Assembly (NCBI RefSeq): GCF_014204625.1
Contig: NZ_JACHLU010000002.1
Coordinates: 1-64,000 of the forward strand
Direction of reading: 5' to 3'
DNA from: Gillisella vitis
Lineage (GTDB): Bacteria > Pseudomonadota > Alphaproteobacteria > Rhizobiales > Rhizobiaceae
DNA length: 64,000 nucleotides
Position 1 is the stretch's first letter. Each line of letters begins with the position of its first letter. Shown here piece after piece: positions 30,663 through 40,886 of this stretch. The position numbers were made by a program, and so were the translations under genes. The notes beneath the pieces are model-generated. The model was not told the DNA's origin. It saw nothing but the letters and a program-made list of their open reading frames with translations, and made no database searches.

Positions 30663-31862
30663 GTTTGTCAGGCGTGTGGAGCGTTTTGTGGTCTTTTTGC
30701 CGATTTCGCCGAAGACCGCGACAAGCTTGGCGGTGTCGTCGGCCTCATAATAATGGTTTTCGTCTGTCGCGCAGGCTGCCAGCAAGGATTTCCCGTTGTC
30801 TGGCGCGTTAAAGGCGATGGTGTAAATCTCGATCGAATCATTTTTGATCTTGGTGCACTTTTGACGGACATTTGCGTCAATTGTGGAATTCCAGACGCTG
30901 CTGTTGCCGGTCATTTCTCCGTCTGTCATGAAAATGACGAAACGCTTGAAATCGCTTGTGCCATGGGCTTTGGCTTCGGTCTGGTTGCTCTTGTTCAAGG
31001 ACAGATACGCATTTTCCAGGGCCTGTGTTGCATCGGTGCCGCCATCGGCAACGAGCGCATTGACATAGCTGACCACGTGGGAGGTGCCAAACGCCATTGC
31101 TTTGGGGCTGTCGGCGTAGGTGCTGTAGGAATCGGCTCCGGTTCGCACATATTTATGATCAGGATCGGCAGTATTCAGCTGGTTCGCCAGTGTTTGTACT
31201 GCAAGTTTCAGAGAATCGATTTTCTTGACGTTCGAATAGTATTTGACACATTGATAATAATAGGTCTGGGTGCCCCGCCGTGTATTGTATTGGCCTTCAC
31301 ATGTGGTTGTGTAGGATGGATAATCATCCATGGAGCCGGAGCGGTCCAGAACCAGATACATGGAGAGCGGGTTGCCATCCGAATCGTCCGAAGTGCCTGT
31401 TGTGGCAACGGCCTTGCCGTAAGCGGCGATATTGACCGTGTTCCAGCCCATAGCCTGCGATAGCGGGTTCATCGTCATGGTGTAAGAGCCGGTGAGGCCG
31501 ACATTATAGGTCGCGTCGGTGCTGGATTGTGTGGTGGTGGTAATGGTTGGTGTCGCGGATAGCTGGACCGTGTCGCCCAACGCATTGGCCATTTGTGAGG
31601 CAATGAAGCTTTTGGCCATCGCCTCGGCATCGCTCTTGCTCAGGCCATTGGCCATGGCGGTGGCGGTGGCAAGCGCTGCGGAGTCCACGGCATTTTGCAA
31701 CGTGCGCTTGTTTTGTACCATGGTGGTCACATCCAGACCAAGGCCAACAACACCAATCGAGACGGGCAGCAGCACAGCCGTCATGATGCCGAAATTGCCT
31801 GATGTGTCACGCAAAAGCGCAAACAGGCGGTTTCGAACTGTCGAAATGACCATCACGTCCAT
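30660..31862 (-). CDS. TadG-like pilus assembly protein with von Willebrand A domain
   Basis: A 400-residue protein. The N-terminal segment (about residues 20-70) is a TadE/TadG-like helix with TM core FGIMTAVLLPVSIGVVGLGLD and the NKRTLQNAVDSAALATATA continuation. From about residue 165 there is a vWA domain, with MIDAS motif DRSGSMDD and the later TDGEMTG. Such proteins are envelope-anchored and associate with tight-adherence pilus systems. No other tad genes are present here, so it is an orphan. Its stop codon lies inside a family B repeat hairpin. Confidence 0.85.
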   Translation of the reverse strand: MDVMVISTVRNRLFALLRDTSGNFGIMTAVLLPVSIGVVGLGLDVTTMVQNKRTLQNAVDSAALATATAMANGLSKSDAEAMAKSFIASQMANALGDTVQLSATPTITTTTQSSTDATYNVGLTGSYTMTMNPLSQAMGWNTVNIAAYGKAVATTGTSDDSDGNPLSMYLVLDRSGSMDDYPSYTTTCEGQYNTRRGTQTYYYQCVKYYSNVKKIDSLKLAVQTLANQLNTADPDHKYVRTGADSYSTYADSPKAMAFGTSHVVSYVNALVADGGTDATQALENAYLSLNKSNQTEAKAHGTSDFKRFVIFMTDGEMTGNSSVWNSTIDANVRQKCTKIKNDSIEIYTIAFNAPDNGKSLLAACATDENHYYEADDTAKLVAVFGEIGKKTTKRSTRLTN

Positions 31863-32097
31863 CCCCGGTAAAACTCAGGATCATTTCATCTCTTGATGGA
31901 AAGAATGAAGGATCTCTTTTGGCGTGGCTATTTAAGATGCGCGCAATCAGCATTAGCCGCATTGGCTTGTTTTGGACTTAACGAAATTGATTAAATTCGA
32001 GTGAATCCTGTTATAATACGAGGTGTCTGGATGGTGCAACAGTCATACCGTGTTTATTGCTCTTTTGGCGCGAAATTGAATGTGAAGCACGCAGGTT

Positions 32098-32991
32098 TTA
32101 TCGGGCACCATCCTGAGTGAGCGGAATTAAATCGACAGCCTGCACGGTGCTATGGCTGCCATAGCCTTTCAAAACCCCGATCACCGGGGCGACGTCGGAA
32201 TAATCGCGGCCATAGCCGACAACCACATGGTCGCTGCCTGCGGCAATGTTGTTGGTGGGGTCCAGCTCAACCCAGCCCATGGTGTTGCCACACCACACCC
32301 GCACCCAGGCGTGCATGGCGTCGGCCCCTTCCAGACGTTCCTTGCCTGGTGGCGGGATGGTGCGCAAAAAGCCGCTGACATAGCCTGCGGGAATGCCAAG
32401 GCTGCGCAAGGCCACAATCATCACATGGGAAAAATCCTGGCAGACGCCTTTTTTGAGCGCAAACGCCTGTTCGGGCGTTGTATCGACTGTTGTTGCCTTG
32501 GGGTCGTATTTGAAATCCTTGTAAATACGCGCGCACATGGCCTTGGCGATCTGGTGTACGGTCATGCTTGGCTGCACAGTGTCCCGGGCATAGGCGGCAA
32601 TCTCAGGACTTTCAGACAGACGCGGGCTTTTGCCGGTGAAATGATGCGGCGAGTCCGGTTCCAGCGACCAATAGGCAGCAAGTTCGGAGCCAAGGTTTTC
32701 CAGCAGCGGCGAAAAATCGACGCTCATGGCTGGCACATCCACATGAATGCGGGCCTGCATTCGAATATCCAGCTTTTCGTGCGGCGAGCGATAGGCAAAG
32801 GTGATGGCCGGGTGTGCGAAAAAATCGGTAAAGCTGGTGCGCTCTTCCGGCTGTGGATCAATGGCAACCGAGCCTGCCACCAGCCTTTGGCGGTTGGGCA
32901 GCGACAGCGGCATGATGCGTAAGATATGGCGGCCACCGGCGGCTGCCACATCATATACATAGCCCATATGCAACGTCAGATCATACAGCAT
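32098..32991 (-). CDS. Transglutaminase-like cysteine peptidase-fold protein
   Basis: A 297-residue protein with an N-terminal Bact_transglu_N beta domain (about 1-85) and a transglutaminase core. The catalytic triad is visible: Cys near 184 (GVCQDFSH), His near 227 (DAMHAWVRVW) and Asp near 244 (ELDPTNN). There is no signal peptide. It is last in a three-gene leftward cluster with an ATP-grasp/alpha-E protein and a DUF2126 transglutaminase. In comparative genomics this cluster is proposed to make and process a peptide, with the transglutaminase acting as peptidase or amidase. The exact substrate is unknown. Confidence 0.9.
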   Translation of the reverse strand: MLYDLTLHMGYVYDVAAAGGRHILRIMPLSLPNRQRLVAGSVAIDPQPEERTSFTDFFAHPAITFAYRSPHEKLDIRMQARIHVDVPAMSVDFSPLLENLGSELAAYWSLEPDSPHHFTGKSPRLSESPEIAAYARDTVQPSMTVHQIAKAMCARIYKDFKYDPKATTVDTTPEQAFALKKGVCQDFSHVMIVALRSLGIPAGYVSGFLRTIPPPGKERLEGADAMHAWVRVWCGNTMGWVELDPTNNIAAGSDHVVVGYGRDYSDVAPVIGVLKGYGSHSTVQAVDLIPLTQDGAR

Positions 32992-33005
32992 CGGCGTTTC
33001 TTTGC

Positions 33006-35423
33006 TTATCCCAGATAGGTTTGCGCCAAAAGGTCAGACAGCAGTTCCAGCTCGTGTTCCAGACTGTTGTAAACCTCTTGTGTCATCATGTCGGGTGTCA
33101 TCACCACCACGCGCGCCTGAAGGCGAACGGTTTCGCGGCAGAAATTCGACATTTGCCCGTTTGCCTTGGCATTGGGCAATTCTGCCACTTCGTTGAGGAT
33201 TTCATTGAGCTGAAACAGAATCGAGCGCGGATTGAGCGGGTCCAGCGCCAACAGGTCTGTCACCGTCAGATGGGCGGTGTTGACATTGTAGCGGCGGCGA
33301 TGGGTCATGACGTTGTCGCCAATTTCCAGCAGCATATCAAGGGCACCGTCCGGTGCATCCTCTGCCGTCATATGGCCCAGCAGGCGGGTCATGTGCAGGC
33401 CGCGCTCCAGCGTGCGGCCAATGGTGAGAAAGCGCCAGCCGGTGAAACGATACATGTTTTCATGCACCAGACCGGCAAATCCCGCCAGTTTGCGCAGCAG
33501 AATGGTCATGGCGTGGCTGGCATCATCCCCCGACTTGACCTTGTCATGAAACCGTCTGGCGGTTTTGGCCAGATCGTTCAGCGCCAGCCAGCCATCGGGT
33601 GAAAAGCGATCACGGATATTGCTGGCGGAATAGACGGCGCTGTTGATGCTGTTCAGCAGGGTTTCCGGCACGCCCTGAAGGGTGTCTATGTCCAGCGCGG
33701 CCAGATAATCACTGACATAGGCCAGAAGTGGCTGTTCCGGGTCCGCCGATTCGGCAAAGCGTGAGTTCCATGCCCGCAAAATGCGCAGTGCCCCTTCGGC
33801 CCGCTCAATATAGCGGCCAAGCCAGAACAGATTGTCGGCAGCGCGGCTGGGCAGGCTGCCCGGCAGATTGCGGGTGAATTCGGAGGCCGCGGGCAGCAGG
33901 GTGGTGCGCTCCACCGGCCTGTCAGAGACAATCCACACATCAGCGGCAGAGCCGCCCGATTGCATGGCAATGGCGGCGACATCATTGCCGGAGCCAATGC
34001 GGCCAAAGCCGCCGGGCATGATCTGCCAGCCGTCCTTGGTCCGGGCGGCAAACACCCGCAGGCTCATGGGGCGTGGCTGCAACCGGCCATTCACCATGGC
34101 AGGCGTGGTGGAGAGCGTGACGGCCTCTTGCCCCACCAGCTTGGCCCCATCGGTCTCCAGCCAGCTGGCAATGGATTGCTGTGCCGTCGAGCGCAATGTC
34201 GCGCCCAGCACCGATTCGTTGTTGTCTTCAAAAAAAGGCTGGCGCGAATAGGCTGGCCCAATCACCATTTTTCCGATGTTGCGCGCCACATGCTCGCGCT
34301 CCGGCTTTTGTCCGCACCACCATGTGGCAATTGATGGCAGGGCCAGATCCTCGCCCAGCAAATGTCGACACAGGGTGGGCAGAAATGCCATCAGCGCCCG
34401 CGTTTCCAGAATGCCGGAACCCAGCGCGTTGACAAAGCTCACAGAGCCATGGCGCAGGGCCTGCACCATGCCGGGCGTGCCGATATGGCTGTGCTGGTTC
34501 AGCTCCAGCGGATCAGCAAAGGCAGCATCCAGTCTGCGCCACAGCACGCCGATCGGCTTGAGACCCGCGACTGTGCGCACCATCACCTTGCCATTGACCA
34601 CGGTGAGGTCTTCGCCCTCCAGCAGCATGATGCCGAGATAGCGGGCGATATAGGCGTGTTCAAAATAGGTTTCATTGGCAGGGCCGGGAGACAGAACCGC
34701 GATGCGGTCATCCGGGCTTTGCTTGTGGTCCTGCAAGGCATCGCGGAACGCACCGAAAAATGACGCCAGCCGATGCACATGGGTTTCAGCATAAATATCG
34801 GAAAAAGCCCGCGCTGTGGCAACGCGATTTTCCAACGCAAAGCCCGCCCCGGACGGGGCCTGAGTGCGATCGGCCAGCACCCACCAGTTGCCATCGGGGC
34901 CACGGCCAATTTCAAACGAGCAGAAATGCAGATAATGCCCGCCTGCGGGTTTCACTCCGACGAGAGGGCGCAAAAACTCGCTGTTTTCGGCAATCAAGCT
35001 GGGGGGAATAAAGCCTTCCTGAACCAAGCGATTGTCGCTGTAAATATCGGCAACCACCTGTTCGAGCAATTCGGCCCGTTGCACCAGACCCTTGGCCAGC
35101 ACCTGCCATTCCGAATCGGCAATCAGCACCGGGATATGCGAAAACGGCCAGGCCCGGTCTGAGCTGCTAGCCGCCGAGCCATAGGCACGGTAAAACACCC
35201 CGGCATCACGCAGATAACGATCGGCCCGCGCGAAACGCTCGTGCCGCTCATCTGCTCCCATAGCGTTGATGGCATTGACAAAATTCTGCCAGACCGGCCG
35301 GATGTTGCCATGCCTGTCCAGCATTTCGTCGGCAACGCCCGGCAGTGTCCGATAGTCATCGGCCAGTGCTGCTATGGTGTCCTGATGGGGCGCATCAGCC
35401 TCCATCGCGGGTGTCTTGCTCAT
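33006..35423 (-). CDS. Circularly permuted ATP-grasp fused to alpha-E domain
   Basis: An 805-residue fusion. Residues 1-480 or so form a circularly permuted ATP-grasp ligase (blocks YRAYGS, PNETYFEHAYIARYLGI, MPGGFGRIG, TRALMAFLP). From about residue 500 to the end is the all-helical alpha-E (DUF403) domain (NLFWLGRYIERAEGALRIL and ENMYRFTGWRFLTIGRTLER). In many genomes these are two separate genes. The ligase probably forms peptide-like amide bonds. The stop is followed 14 bp later by the transglutaminase start, and the start touches the DUF2126 stop with no gap. Confidence 0.9.
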   Translation of the reverse strand: MSKTPAMEADAPHQDTIAALADDYRTLPGVADEMLDRHGNIRPVWQNFVNAINAMGADERHERFARADRYLRDAGVFYRAYGSAASSSDRAWPFSHIPVLIADSEWQVLAKGLVQRAELLEQVVADIYSDNRLVQEGFIPPSLIAENSEFLRPLVGVKPAGGHYLHFCSFEIGRGPDGNWWVLADRTQAPSGAGFALENRVATARAFSDIYAETHVHRLASFFGAFRDALQDHKQSPDDRIAVLSPGPANETYFEHAYIARYLGIMLLEGEDLTVVNGKVMVRTVAGLKPIGVLWRRLDAAFADPLELNQHSHIGTPGMVQALRHGSVSFVNALGSGILETRALMAFLPTLCRHLLGEDLALPSIATWWCGQKPEREHVARNIGKMVIGPAYSRQPFFEDNNESVLGATLRSTAQQSIASWLETDGAKLVGQEAVTLSTTPAMVNGRLQPRPMSLRVFAARTKDGWQIMPGGFGRIGSGNDVAAIAMQSGGSAADVWIVSDRPVERTTLLPAASEFTRNLPGSLPSRAADNLFWLGRYIERAEGALRILRAWNSRFAESADPEQPLLAYVSDYLAALDIDTLQGVPETLLNSINSAVYSASNIRDRFSPDGWLALNDLAKTARRFHDKVKSGDDASHAMTILLRKLAGFAGLVHENMYRFTGWRFLTIGRTLERGLHMTRLLGHMTAEDAPDGALDMLLEIGDNVMTHRRRYNVNTAHLTVTDLLALDPLNPRSILFQLNEILNEVAELPNAKANGQMSNFCRETVRLQARVVVMTPDMMTQEVYNSLEHELELLSDLLAQTYLG

Positions 35424-38400
35424 TTAAATACCTTGAGGTCGCCGCAAATCCAGTGTGTGCGGAAATTCTGGCGATACGGTTTCCGGCCAAAGGGGATAGG
35501 TTCCGGCTGTATGACCCCAAGGCTCAAAACGCGCAAGCCGTCTTGCTTCCGCTTCATTTCCATTCACAGGGAAAGTATCATAATTGCGACCACCGGGATG
35601 TGCTACATGGTAGACACAACCGCCAATCGACCGCCCTGTCCACATATCATAAACGTCGAATGTTAGCGGTGTGTTTACAGGCAGCATAGGATGCAGGCCA
35701 GAGGCCGGTTGCCAGGCTTTATACCGCACGCCACCCACCGAAACACCGTTGACGCCCGATTTGGTCAGTGGAATGCGTCGCCCATTGCAGGCAACCGCAA
35801 AACGATCGGGGTTTGCGGTTTCGAGCTTGACCTGCAAACGCTCGACAGAGGAATCGACATACCGCACGGTGCCGCCTACAGCGCCTTCTTCACCCATCAC
35901 ATGCCAAGGCTCCAGTGCTTGCCGCAACTCCAGTTTCGAATCGGCATATTCGACCTCGCCGACAAACGGGAAGCGGAATTCCAACTGGGCTGCAAACCAT
36001 TCCGGCTTGAAATCAAACCCATGGTCGCGCAGGTCTGCCAGAACGCTCAGAAAATCCTGCCAGATATAATGCGGCAGCATGAAGCGGTCGTGCAGGGCCG
36101 TGCCCCAGCGGACAAAATTGCCACCAATCGGGTTTTTCCAGAACCGCGCAATCAGGGCCCGGACCAGCAATTGCTGCGCCAGCGACATGCGGGCATTCGG
36201 CGGCATTTCAAAGCCGCGAAATTCCACCAGACCAAGGCGACCCGTGGGGCCATCCGGCGAAAACAGCTTGTCGATGCAGATTTCAGAGCGGTGGGTGTTG
36301 CCCGTCACATCGGTCAGCAGATTGCGAAACAGCCGATCCACCAGCCAGGGCAAAGGCGGCATCGTCCCATTACCGGGCATGGGAATTTGCGCAATGGCAA
36401 TTTCCAGCTCGTAAAGACTGTCGTGGCGGGCCTCATCAATGCGCGGAGCCTGACTGGTGGGACCAATGAACATGCCCGAAAACAGATAGGACAGGGCCGG
36501 GTGACGCTGCCAGTGCAGAACCAGACTTTTCAGCAGGTCCGGGCGGCGCAGGAACGGGCTGTCATTGGGGCTGGCTCCGCCCACCACCACATGGTTGCCG
36601 CCGCCGGTGCCGGTGTGGCGGCCATCAATCATGAATTTATCGGCCCCCAATCGGGTCTGGCGGGCTTCTTCGTAAATGATGTTGGTGGTGTTGACGCAAT
36701 CCTGCCAGCTGTCTGCCGGGTGAATATTGACCTCAATCACACCCGGATCGGGGGCAACCCGGATGACATTGATGCGCTCATCCTGCGGTGGGGCATAGCC
36801 TTCGATATGGATGGGCAGGCCCAGTTCTCTGGCTGCGGTCTCAGAAGCAGCGACGAGTTCGAGATAATCCTCGATGCGCTCCACTGGTGGCATGAACACG
36901 CACAGGCGGCCATCGCGTGGCTCGACACTCATGGCGGTGCGGACAGCTCCGCGAATGTCGCCCGCCGAGCCGCTGATATTCTGCTCGTTACGGTCCTGCG
37001 GCGCTTCATTTGGTTTGCGCGAGGCTTCAGACAGGGCGCGGCCCAGCTTGTCACTTTCGCCACCATAATCCGGCAAAGGTCCGCGCGGAATCGATGGGTC
37101 TGCTGTGTGGATATAGGGATATTGCGATGGCGGCACGTAAGGCAGCGTGCCCAGCGGCATCCGAAAACCAATGGGGCTATCGCCCGGAATGAGGAAAATC
37201 TTGCCGCGGCGGGTGCGCCAGCGCTCGCTCACCCAGCGACGACCGCCTGCGCGGGCATTCCATGCCTGCACCGGCAGAATATAGCCGGTCGGGGTGGTCA
37301 GGCCGCGCTCAAACACTTTGGCAATGCGGGCCCGCTCTTCGGGGCTTTCCAGCTTGGAATTGGAAGGATCGACATTCTCCGGCAGGCTGCCTTCCTTGAT
37401 GATCCATTCGGCCGGGTCTTCATAGGCCGGAATCAGCATGTCTGGCTCGATTTCCAATTGCCGGGCAATGCCAGCCAGTAGGGCTTCGGCCTGTGTGGCC
37501 GTGACCCTGGTATCTTTGCTCTCGGTTGCAATCAGGTCTGGATCATGCCAGATCGGCTTGCCATCCTTGCGCCAATAGAGCGAAAACGTCCAGCGCGGCA
37601 GGCTTTCGCCGGGATACCACTTGCCCTGACCATAATGCAGAAAACCGCCCGGTGCGAATTTTTCACGCAAGCGGCGGATCAGCTGGTCGGCCTTGTCGCG
37701 CTTGGTGGGACCAACCGCATCAGTATTCCATTCGGCCGATTGAAAATCATCAATCGATACAAAAGTGGGTTCGCCGCCCATGGTCAGGCGCACGTCATGG
37801 GCCTTTAAATCGCCATCGACCTTGAGACCCAGGGCGTTGAGCGCATCCCAGCTGTCATCGGAAAACGGTTTGGTGATGCGCGGATGCTCGGAAACCCGCT
37901 TCACCTCCATGGCAAAGTCAAATTCGGTGTTGGCCTCACCGAAATAGCCACCGGAAATCGGCGCTGCATTCTTGTAATGCGGGGCGGCAGCCAGCGGAAT
38001 ATGGCTCTCGCCGGTCATCAGGCCAGACGTGGGGTCAAGGCCAATCCAGCCGGCACCGGGAATATAGGCTTCTGCCCAGGCGTGCAGGTCGGTGAAATCG
38101 ACGTCGGTGCCGGAGGGGCCATCCAGCGCCTGCAAATCGGGCTTCAGCTGAATGAGGTAGCCGGAGACAAAGCGGGCGGCAATGCCGAGGTTGCGCAGCA
38201 CCTGCACCAGAAGCCAGCTGGTGTCGCGGCAGGAGCCTCTGGCGGAGGTCAATGTTTCTTCGGGCGTCTGCACGCCCGGCTCCATGCGGATCACATAGCC
38301 AATCTGCTGTTGCAGCAGGGCATTGATACCGACAATCATATCGACTGTGCCCTGACCGGGTGTCTTGTCGAGGCTTTCCATGAAGGTCTTGAGTGCCACA

Positions 38401-38771
38401 CTGTCAGCTTCCGGCTTCATGTAGATCGCCAGATCGTCCCGAATGTCCTGCGGATAGGCAAAAGGCCATGTCACGGCTTCTTCTTCGGTAAAGAAGTCAA
38501 AGGGATTGTAGACCGTCATGTCAGCCACAAGATCGACCTCGATCTTGAATTCCGTCACCGGATCAGGAAACACAAACCGCGCCAGATAATTGCCGTAAGG
38601 ATCCTGTTGCAGGTTCACAAAGTGGTTTTCAGGCGTGACTTTCAGGGAATGGCTGAGAACCTTGGTTCTGGAATGGGCCGCGGGTTTCAGCCGGATCACC
38701 TGCGGACCAAGCCGCACAGGATTATCGTATTTATAATGGGTGAGATGATAAATGCTTGCCTTGATTGCCAT
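35424..38771 (-). CDS. DUF2126 / transglutaminase large protein
   Basis: A 1115-residue protein. The N-terminal third is a Bact_transglu_N plus transglutaminase module, with Cys near 180 in [10 protein letters not shown], His in DLHAWAEAY and Asp in IGLDPTSGL. The remaining two thirds are the DUF2126 region, which is related to glutamine-synthetase-like/COOH-NH2 ligases in published comparative work (inference). ATG 38771 ([19 protein letters not shown]) is the family start; the reading to 38837 enters non-family sequence. It is the first gene of the three-gene cluster and directly abuts the ATP-grasp gene. Confidence 0.9.
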   Translation of the reverse strand: MAIKASIYHLTHYKYDNPVRLGPQVIRLKPAAHSRTKVLSHSLKVTPENHFVNLQQDPYGNYLARFVFPDPVTEFKIEVDLVADMTVYNPFDFFTEEEAVTWPFAYPQDIRDDLAIYMKPEADSVALKTFMESLDKTPGQGTVDMIVGINALLQQQIGYVIRMEPGVQTPEETLTSARGSCRDTSWLLVQVLRNLGIAARFVSGYLIQLKPDLQALDGPSGTDVDFTDLHAWAEAYIPGAGWIGLDPTSGLMTGESHIPLAAAPHYKNAAPISGGYFGEANTEFDFAMEVKRVSEHPRITKPFSDDSWDALNALGLKVDGDLKAHDVRLTMGGEPTFVSIDDFQSAEWNTDAVGPTKRDKADQLIRRLREKFAPGGFLHYGQGKWYPGESLPRWTFSLYWRKDGKPIWHDPDLIATESKDTRVTATQAEALLAGIARQLEIEPDMLIPAYEDPAEWIIKEGSLPENVDPSNSKLESPEERARIAKVFERGLTTPTGYILPVQAWNARAGGRRWVSERWRTRRGKIFLIPGDSPIGFRMPLGTLPYVPPSQYPYIHTADPSIPRGPLPDYGGESDKLGRALSEASRKPNEAPQDRNEQNISGSAGDIRGAVRTAMSVEPRDGRLCVFMPPVERIEDYLELVAASETAARELGLPIHIEGYAPPQDERINVIRVAPDPGVIEVNIHPADSWQDCVNTTNIIYEEARQTRLGADKFMIDGRHTGTGGGNHVVVGGASPNDSPFLRRPDLLKSLVLHWQRHPALSYLFSGMFIGPTSQAPRIDEARHDSLYELEIAIAQIPMPGNGTMPPLPWLVDRLFRNLLTDVTGNTHRSEICIDKLFSPDGPTGRLGLVEFRGFEMPPNARMSLAQQLLVRALIARFWKNPIGGNFVRWGTALHDRFMLPHYIWQDFLSVLADLRDHGFDFKPEWFAAQLEFRFPFVGEVEYADSKLELRQALEPWHVMGEEGAVGGTVRYVDSSVERLQVKLETANPDRFAVACNGRRIPLTKSGVNGVSVGGVRYKAWQPASGLHPMLPVNTPLTFDVYDMWTGRSIGGCVYHVAHPGGRNYDTFPVNGNEAEARRLARFEPWGHTAGTYPLWPETVSPEFPHTLDLRRPQGI

Positions 38772-38889
38772 GAAACCCCTTGTCCGGTGAACCGGATCTG
38801 TCGTCACTCTTGTTGGGGGTGATCTTGTGCAATGCACGCGCAGAAAGCAAGGCGCAGTTGATGAATATCAGTCTGTAGGGTCCTGACCC

Positions 38890-38995
38890 TAAAGCCTGCC
38901 GCAGTGAATAGGATTCACTGCGGCAGGCTTTAGCTCTTTCTTTTTCGCATGTACGTTATCGTTTTATTGAGGACAATAAAACGCGACATGCTTTA
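38890..38995 (+). repeat. 106-bp palindromic element, family A copy 2
   Basis: Same length, ends and orientation as the copy at 2330. The left hairpin reads GCCTGCCGCAGTG/CACTGCGGCAGGC, where the other copies have GCCTGTCGCAGTG/CACTGCGACAGGC. The two changes are complementary and preserve pairing. It lies between the DUF2126 cluster and manC, both leftward. Confidence 0.9.
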
Positions 38996-39007
38996 ATCGT
39001 AGCGATG

Positions 39008-39033
39008 AAAAAAGCCGCCCGGTGGGCGGCTCG
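39008..39033 (-). terminator. Rho-independent terminator of manC
   Basis: On the minus strand, GAGCCGCCCACCGGGCGGC is followed by T6, about 26 bp after the manC stop codon. Confidence 0.88.
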
Positions 39034-39059
39034 GAGACTGGAACAGTCAAGTGAGGTTA

Positions 39060-40487
39060 TCACACCCGGCCAAATTCATCCACCAGACGGATAATGTCAT
39101 CTTCGCCCAAGTAAGAGCCAGTCTGAATTTCGATCATTTCCAACAGAATCTTGCCGGGGTTGGCCAGCCGATGCACAGCGCCTTGCGGAATATAGATCGA
39201 CTGGTTCTCGTGCAGAATTGTCACCGTATCATCAATGGTGACTTCGGCAGCACCCTTGACGCAAATCCAGTGTTCGGCGCGATGGTGGTGCTTTTGCAAG
39301 GACAGCTTTTTGCCCGGATGCACAAACAGCCGCTTCACCTGAAAACGGTCACCATTCAGGATGGATGTATAGCCACCCCATGGGCGCAAGGAGGTGGGGT
39401 GGGTCTCGGTGAGGTTGGCGGTGGTCTTGCTGGAGGCCAGCATTTTCACCAGATTGCCAACGTCCTGCGCGTTATCCAGGCGGCCAACGAAAACGGCATC
39501 TTCACTGGCAATCACGGCCACGCCGTCCATGCCCTGAACCGCCATGTGGCTGTTGCGCGAGATGACCAGCGAGTTTTTGGTGTTGTGAACGGTGACATTG
39601 CCCTGCACAACATTGCCATCCGCATCGCTCTCGCCAATTTTCCAGACCGCATCCCAGCTGCCCATGTCCGACCACTGAATGGCAGCGGGCACAACGGCGG
39701 CCTTTGAGGTTTTTTCCATCACGGCATAATCGACCGAGATTGATGGGGCCGCAGCAAAAGCCGTTGCATCGAGCCGAACGAAATCAATGTCTTTGGTGGA
39801 TTTGGCAACAGCCTCTGCGGCGGCTTCCATCACGGCTGGGGCATGGTTTTCCAGCTCCGCGATGATGCTTGCGGCTGAAAACAGGAACATGCCGGAATTC
39901 CAATAGAAATGCCCGGCGTCAAGCAATGTTTTTGCCTTGGCTTCATTGGGCTTTTCCACAAAACTCTGGACAGCATAGGTGCCATTGCCCAGATCCGCGC
40001 CAAGCTCAATATAACCGTAGCCGGTGGCCGCTTCAGTTGGCGTTATGCCAAATGTTACCAGTTTGCCAGTCCTTGCCGCCATTGCGGCCTTGGCGATCGA
40101 GCCGCTATAATTCGCATCGACGGTAATGGCGTGGTCGGAGGGCAAAAGCAGCAGCAGGGCATCTTCGCCAAACCGATCAGCCACCACGCGGGCGGCAACA
40201 GCCACAGCCGCTGCCGTATTGCGCGCCATCGGCTCCAGCACAATGCCGGACAGGGGAACGCCTTGCTCACGGGCCTGTTCGGCCACCAGAAAGCGAAACT
40301 CCTCATTGGTGATCACCAGCGGCGCTTCATACAGGCTTGCATCGCAGACACGGTTTAAGGTTGACTGAAAAAGCGTCTCGTCGCCAATCATTTTCAAAAA
40401 CTGCTTGGCAGCTGTTGCCCGAGATAAAGGCCAAAGGCGTGTACCTTTTCCGCCTGCCATGATCACAGGGACGATTTTGTCAGTCAT
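39060..40487 (-). CDS. manC: Mannose-1-phosphate guanylyltransferase / mannose-6-phosphate isomerase
   Basis: A 475-residue bifunctional type II enzyme. The N-terminal nucleotidyltransferase signature is MAGGKGTRLWPLSR (residues 10-23). The C-terminal cupin-type isomerase domain starts near residue 350 (RPWGGYTSI, LQKHHHRAEHWICVKG). It makes GDP-mannose for surface polysaccharide. ATG 40487 (MTDKIVPVIMAGG) follows GGAAAGGATCAAAC; the upstream in-frame extension to 40610 was rejected. The gene stands alone with its own terminator and is bracketed by two direct copies of the 106-bp repeat. Confidence 0.93.
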   Translation of the reverse strand: MTDKIVPVIMAGGKGTRLWPLSRATAAKQFLKMIGDETLFQSTLNRVCDASLYEAPLVITNEEFRFLVAEQAREQGVPLSGIVLEPMARNTAAAVAVAARVVADRFGEDALLLLLPSDHAITVDANYSGSIAKAAMAARTGKLVTFGITPTEAATGYGYIELGADLGNGTYAVQSFVEKPNEAKAKTLLDAGHFYWNSGMFLFSAASIIAELENHAPAVMEAAAEAVAKSTKDIDFVRLDATAFAAAPSISVDYAVMEKTSKAAVVPAAIQWSDMGSWDAVWKIGESDADGNVVQGNVTVHNTKNSLVISRNSHMAVQGMDGVAVIASEDAVFVGRLDNAQDVGNLVKMLASSKTTANLTETHPTSLRPWGGYTSILNGDRFQVKRLFVHPGKKLSLQKHHHRAEHWICVKGAAEVTIDDTVTILHENQSIYIPQGAVHRLANPGKILLEMIEIQTGSYLGEDDIIRLVDEFGRV

Positions 40488-40623
40488 GTTTGATCCTTTC
40501 CGTTCAGGGCACGCAAGATGACCGCTGCAAGAGGCCATCAAGATGATGCCAGCAGACGTCCATCTATCGCAGTTTTTCGGTCCATGCGAGAGGGAGGTTG
40601 TTATTTTCACGGATAGAAAAGTC

Positions 40624-40729
40624 TAAAGCCTGTCGCAGTGAATAGGATTCACTGCGACAGGCTTTAGCTCTTTCTTTTTCGCATGTACGTTATCGTTTTA
40701 TTGGGGATAATAAAACGCGACATGCTTTA
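40624..40729 (+). repeat. 106-bp palindromic element, family A copy 3
   Basis: TAAAGCCTGTCGCAGTG to CGCGACATGCTTTA, in the same orientation as copies 1, 2 and 4. It differs by a few substitutions in the right loop (TTGGGGATAA in place of TTGAGGACAA). Together with copy 2 it brackets manC as direct repeats 1734 bp apart. The rest of the 40488-40886 gap holds only the terminator of the repeat-protein gene. Confidence 0.9.
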
Positions 40730-40802
40730 GCAGGACAGGCTGGGCTATTCTCATCGCATCGGCTCGCTGTTGCTGTCCGAAGAAATCTGTCCAGAATATA
40801 GC

Positions 40803-40842
40803 GAAAAACGCGGCGCTCCATGGGGATCACCGCGTTTTTTAT
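40803..40842. terminator. Bidirectional Rho-independent terminator
   Basis: AAAAACGCGG, a loop and CCGCGTTTTTT form a hairpin with A and T tracts on both sides, about 45 bp beyond the stop of the octapeptide-repeat gene. Confidence 0.85.
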
Positions 40843-40886
40843 GCATGGATAATGTGTCGGCACAGATTAAACCGTGCCGAGTGACA

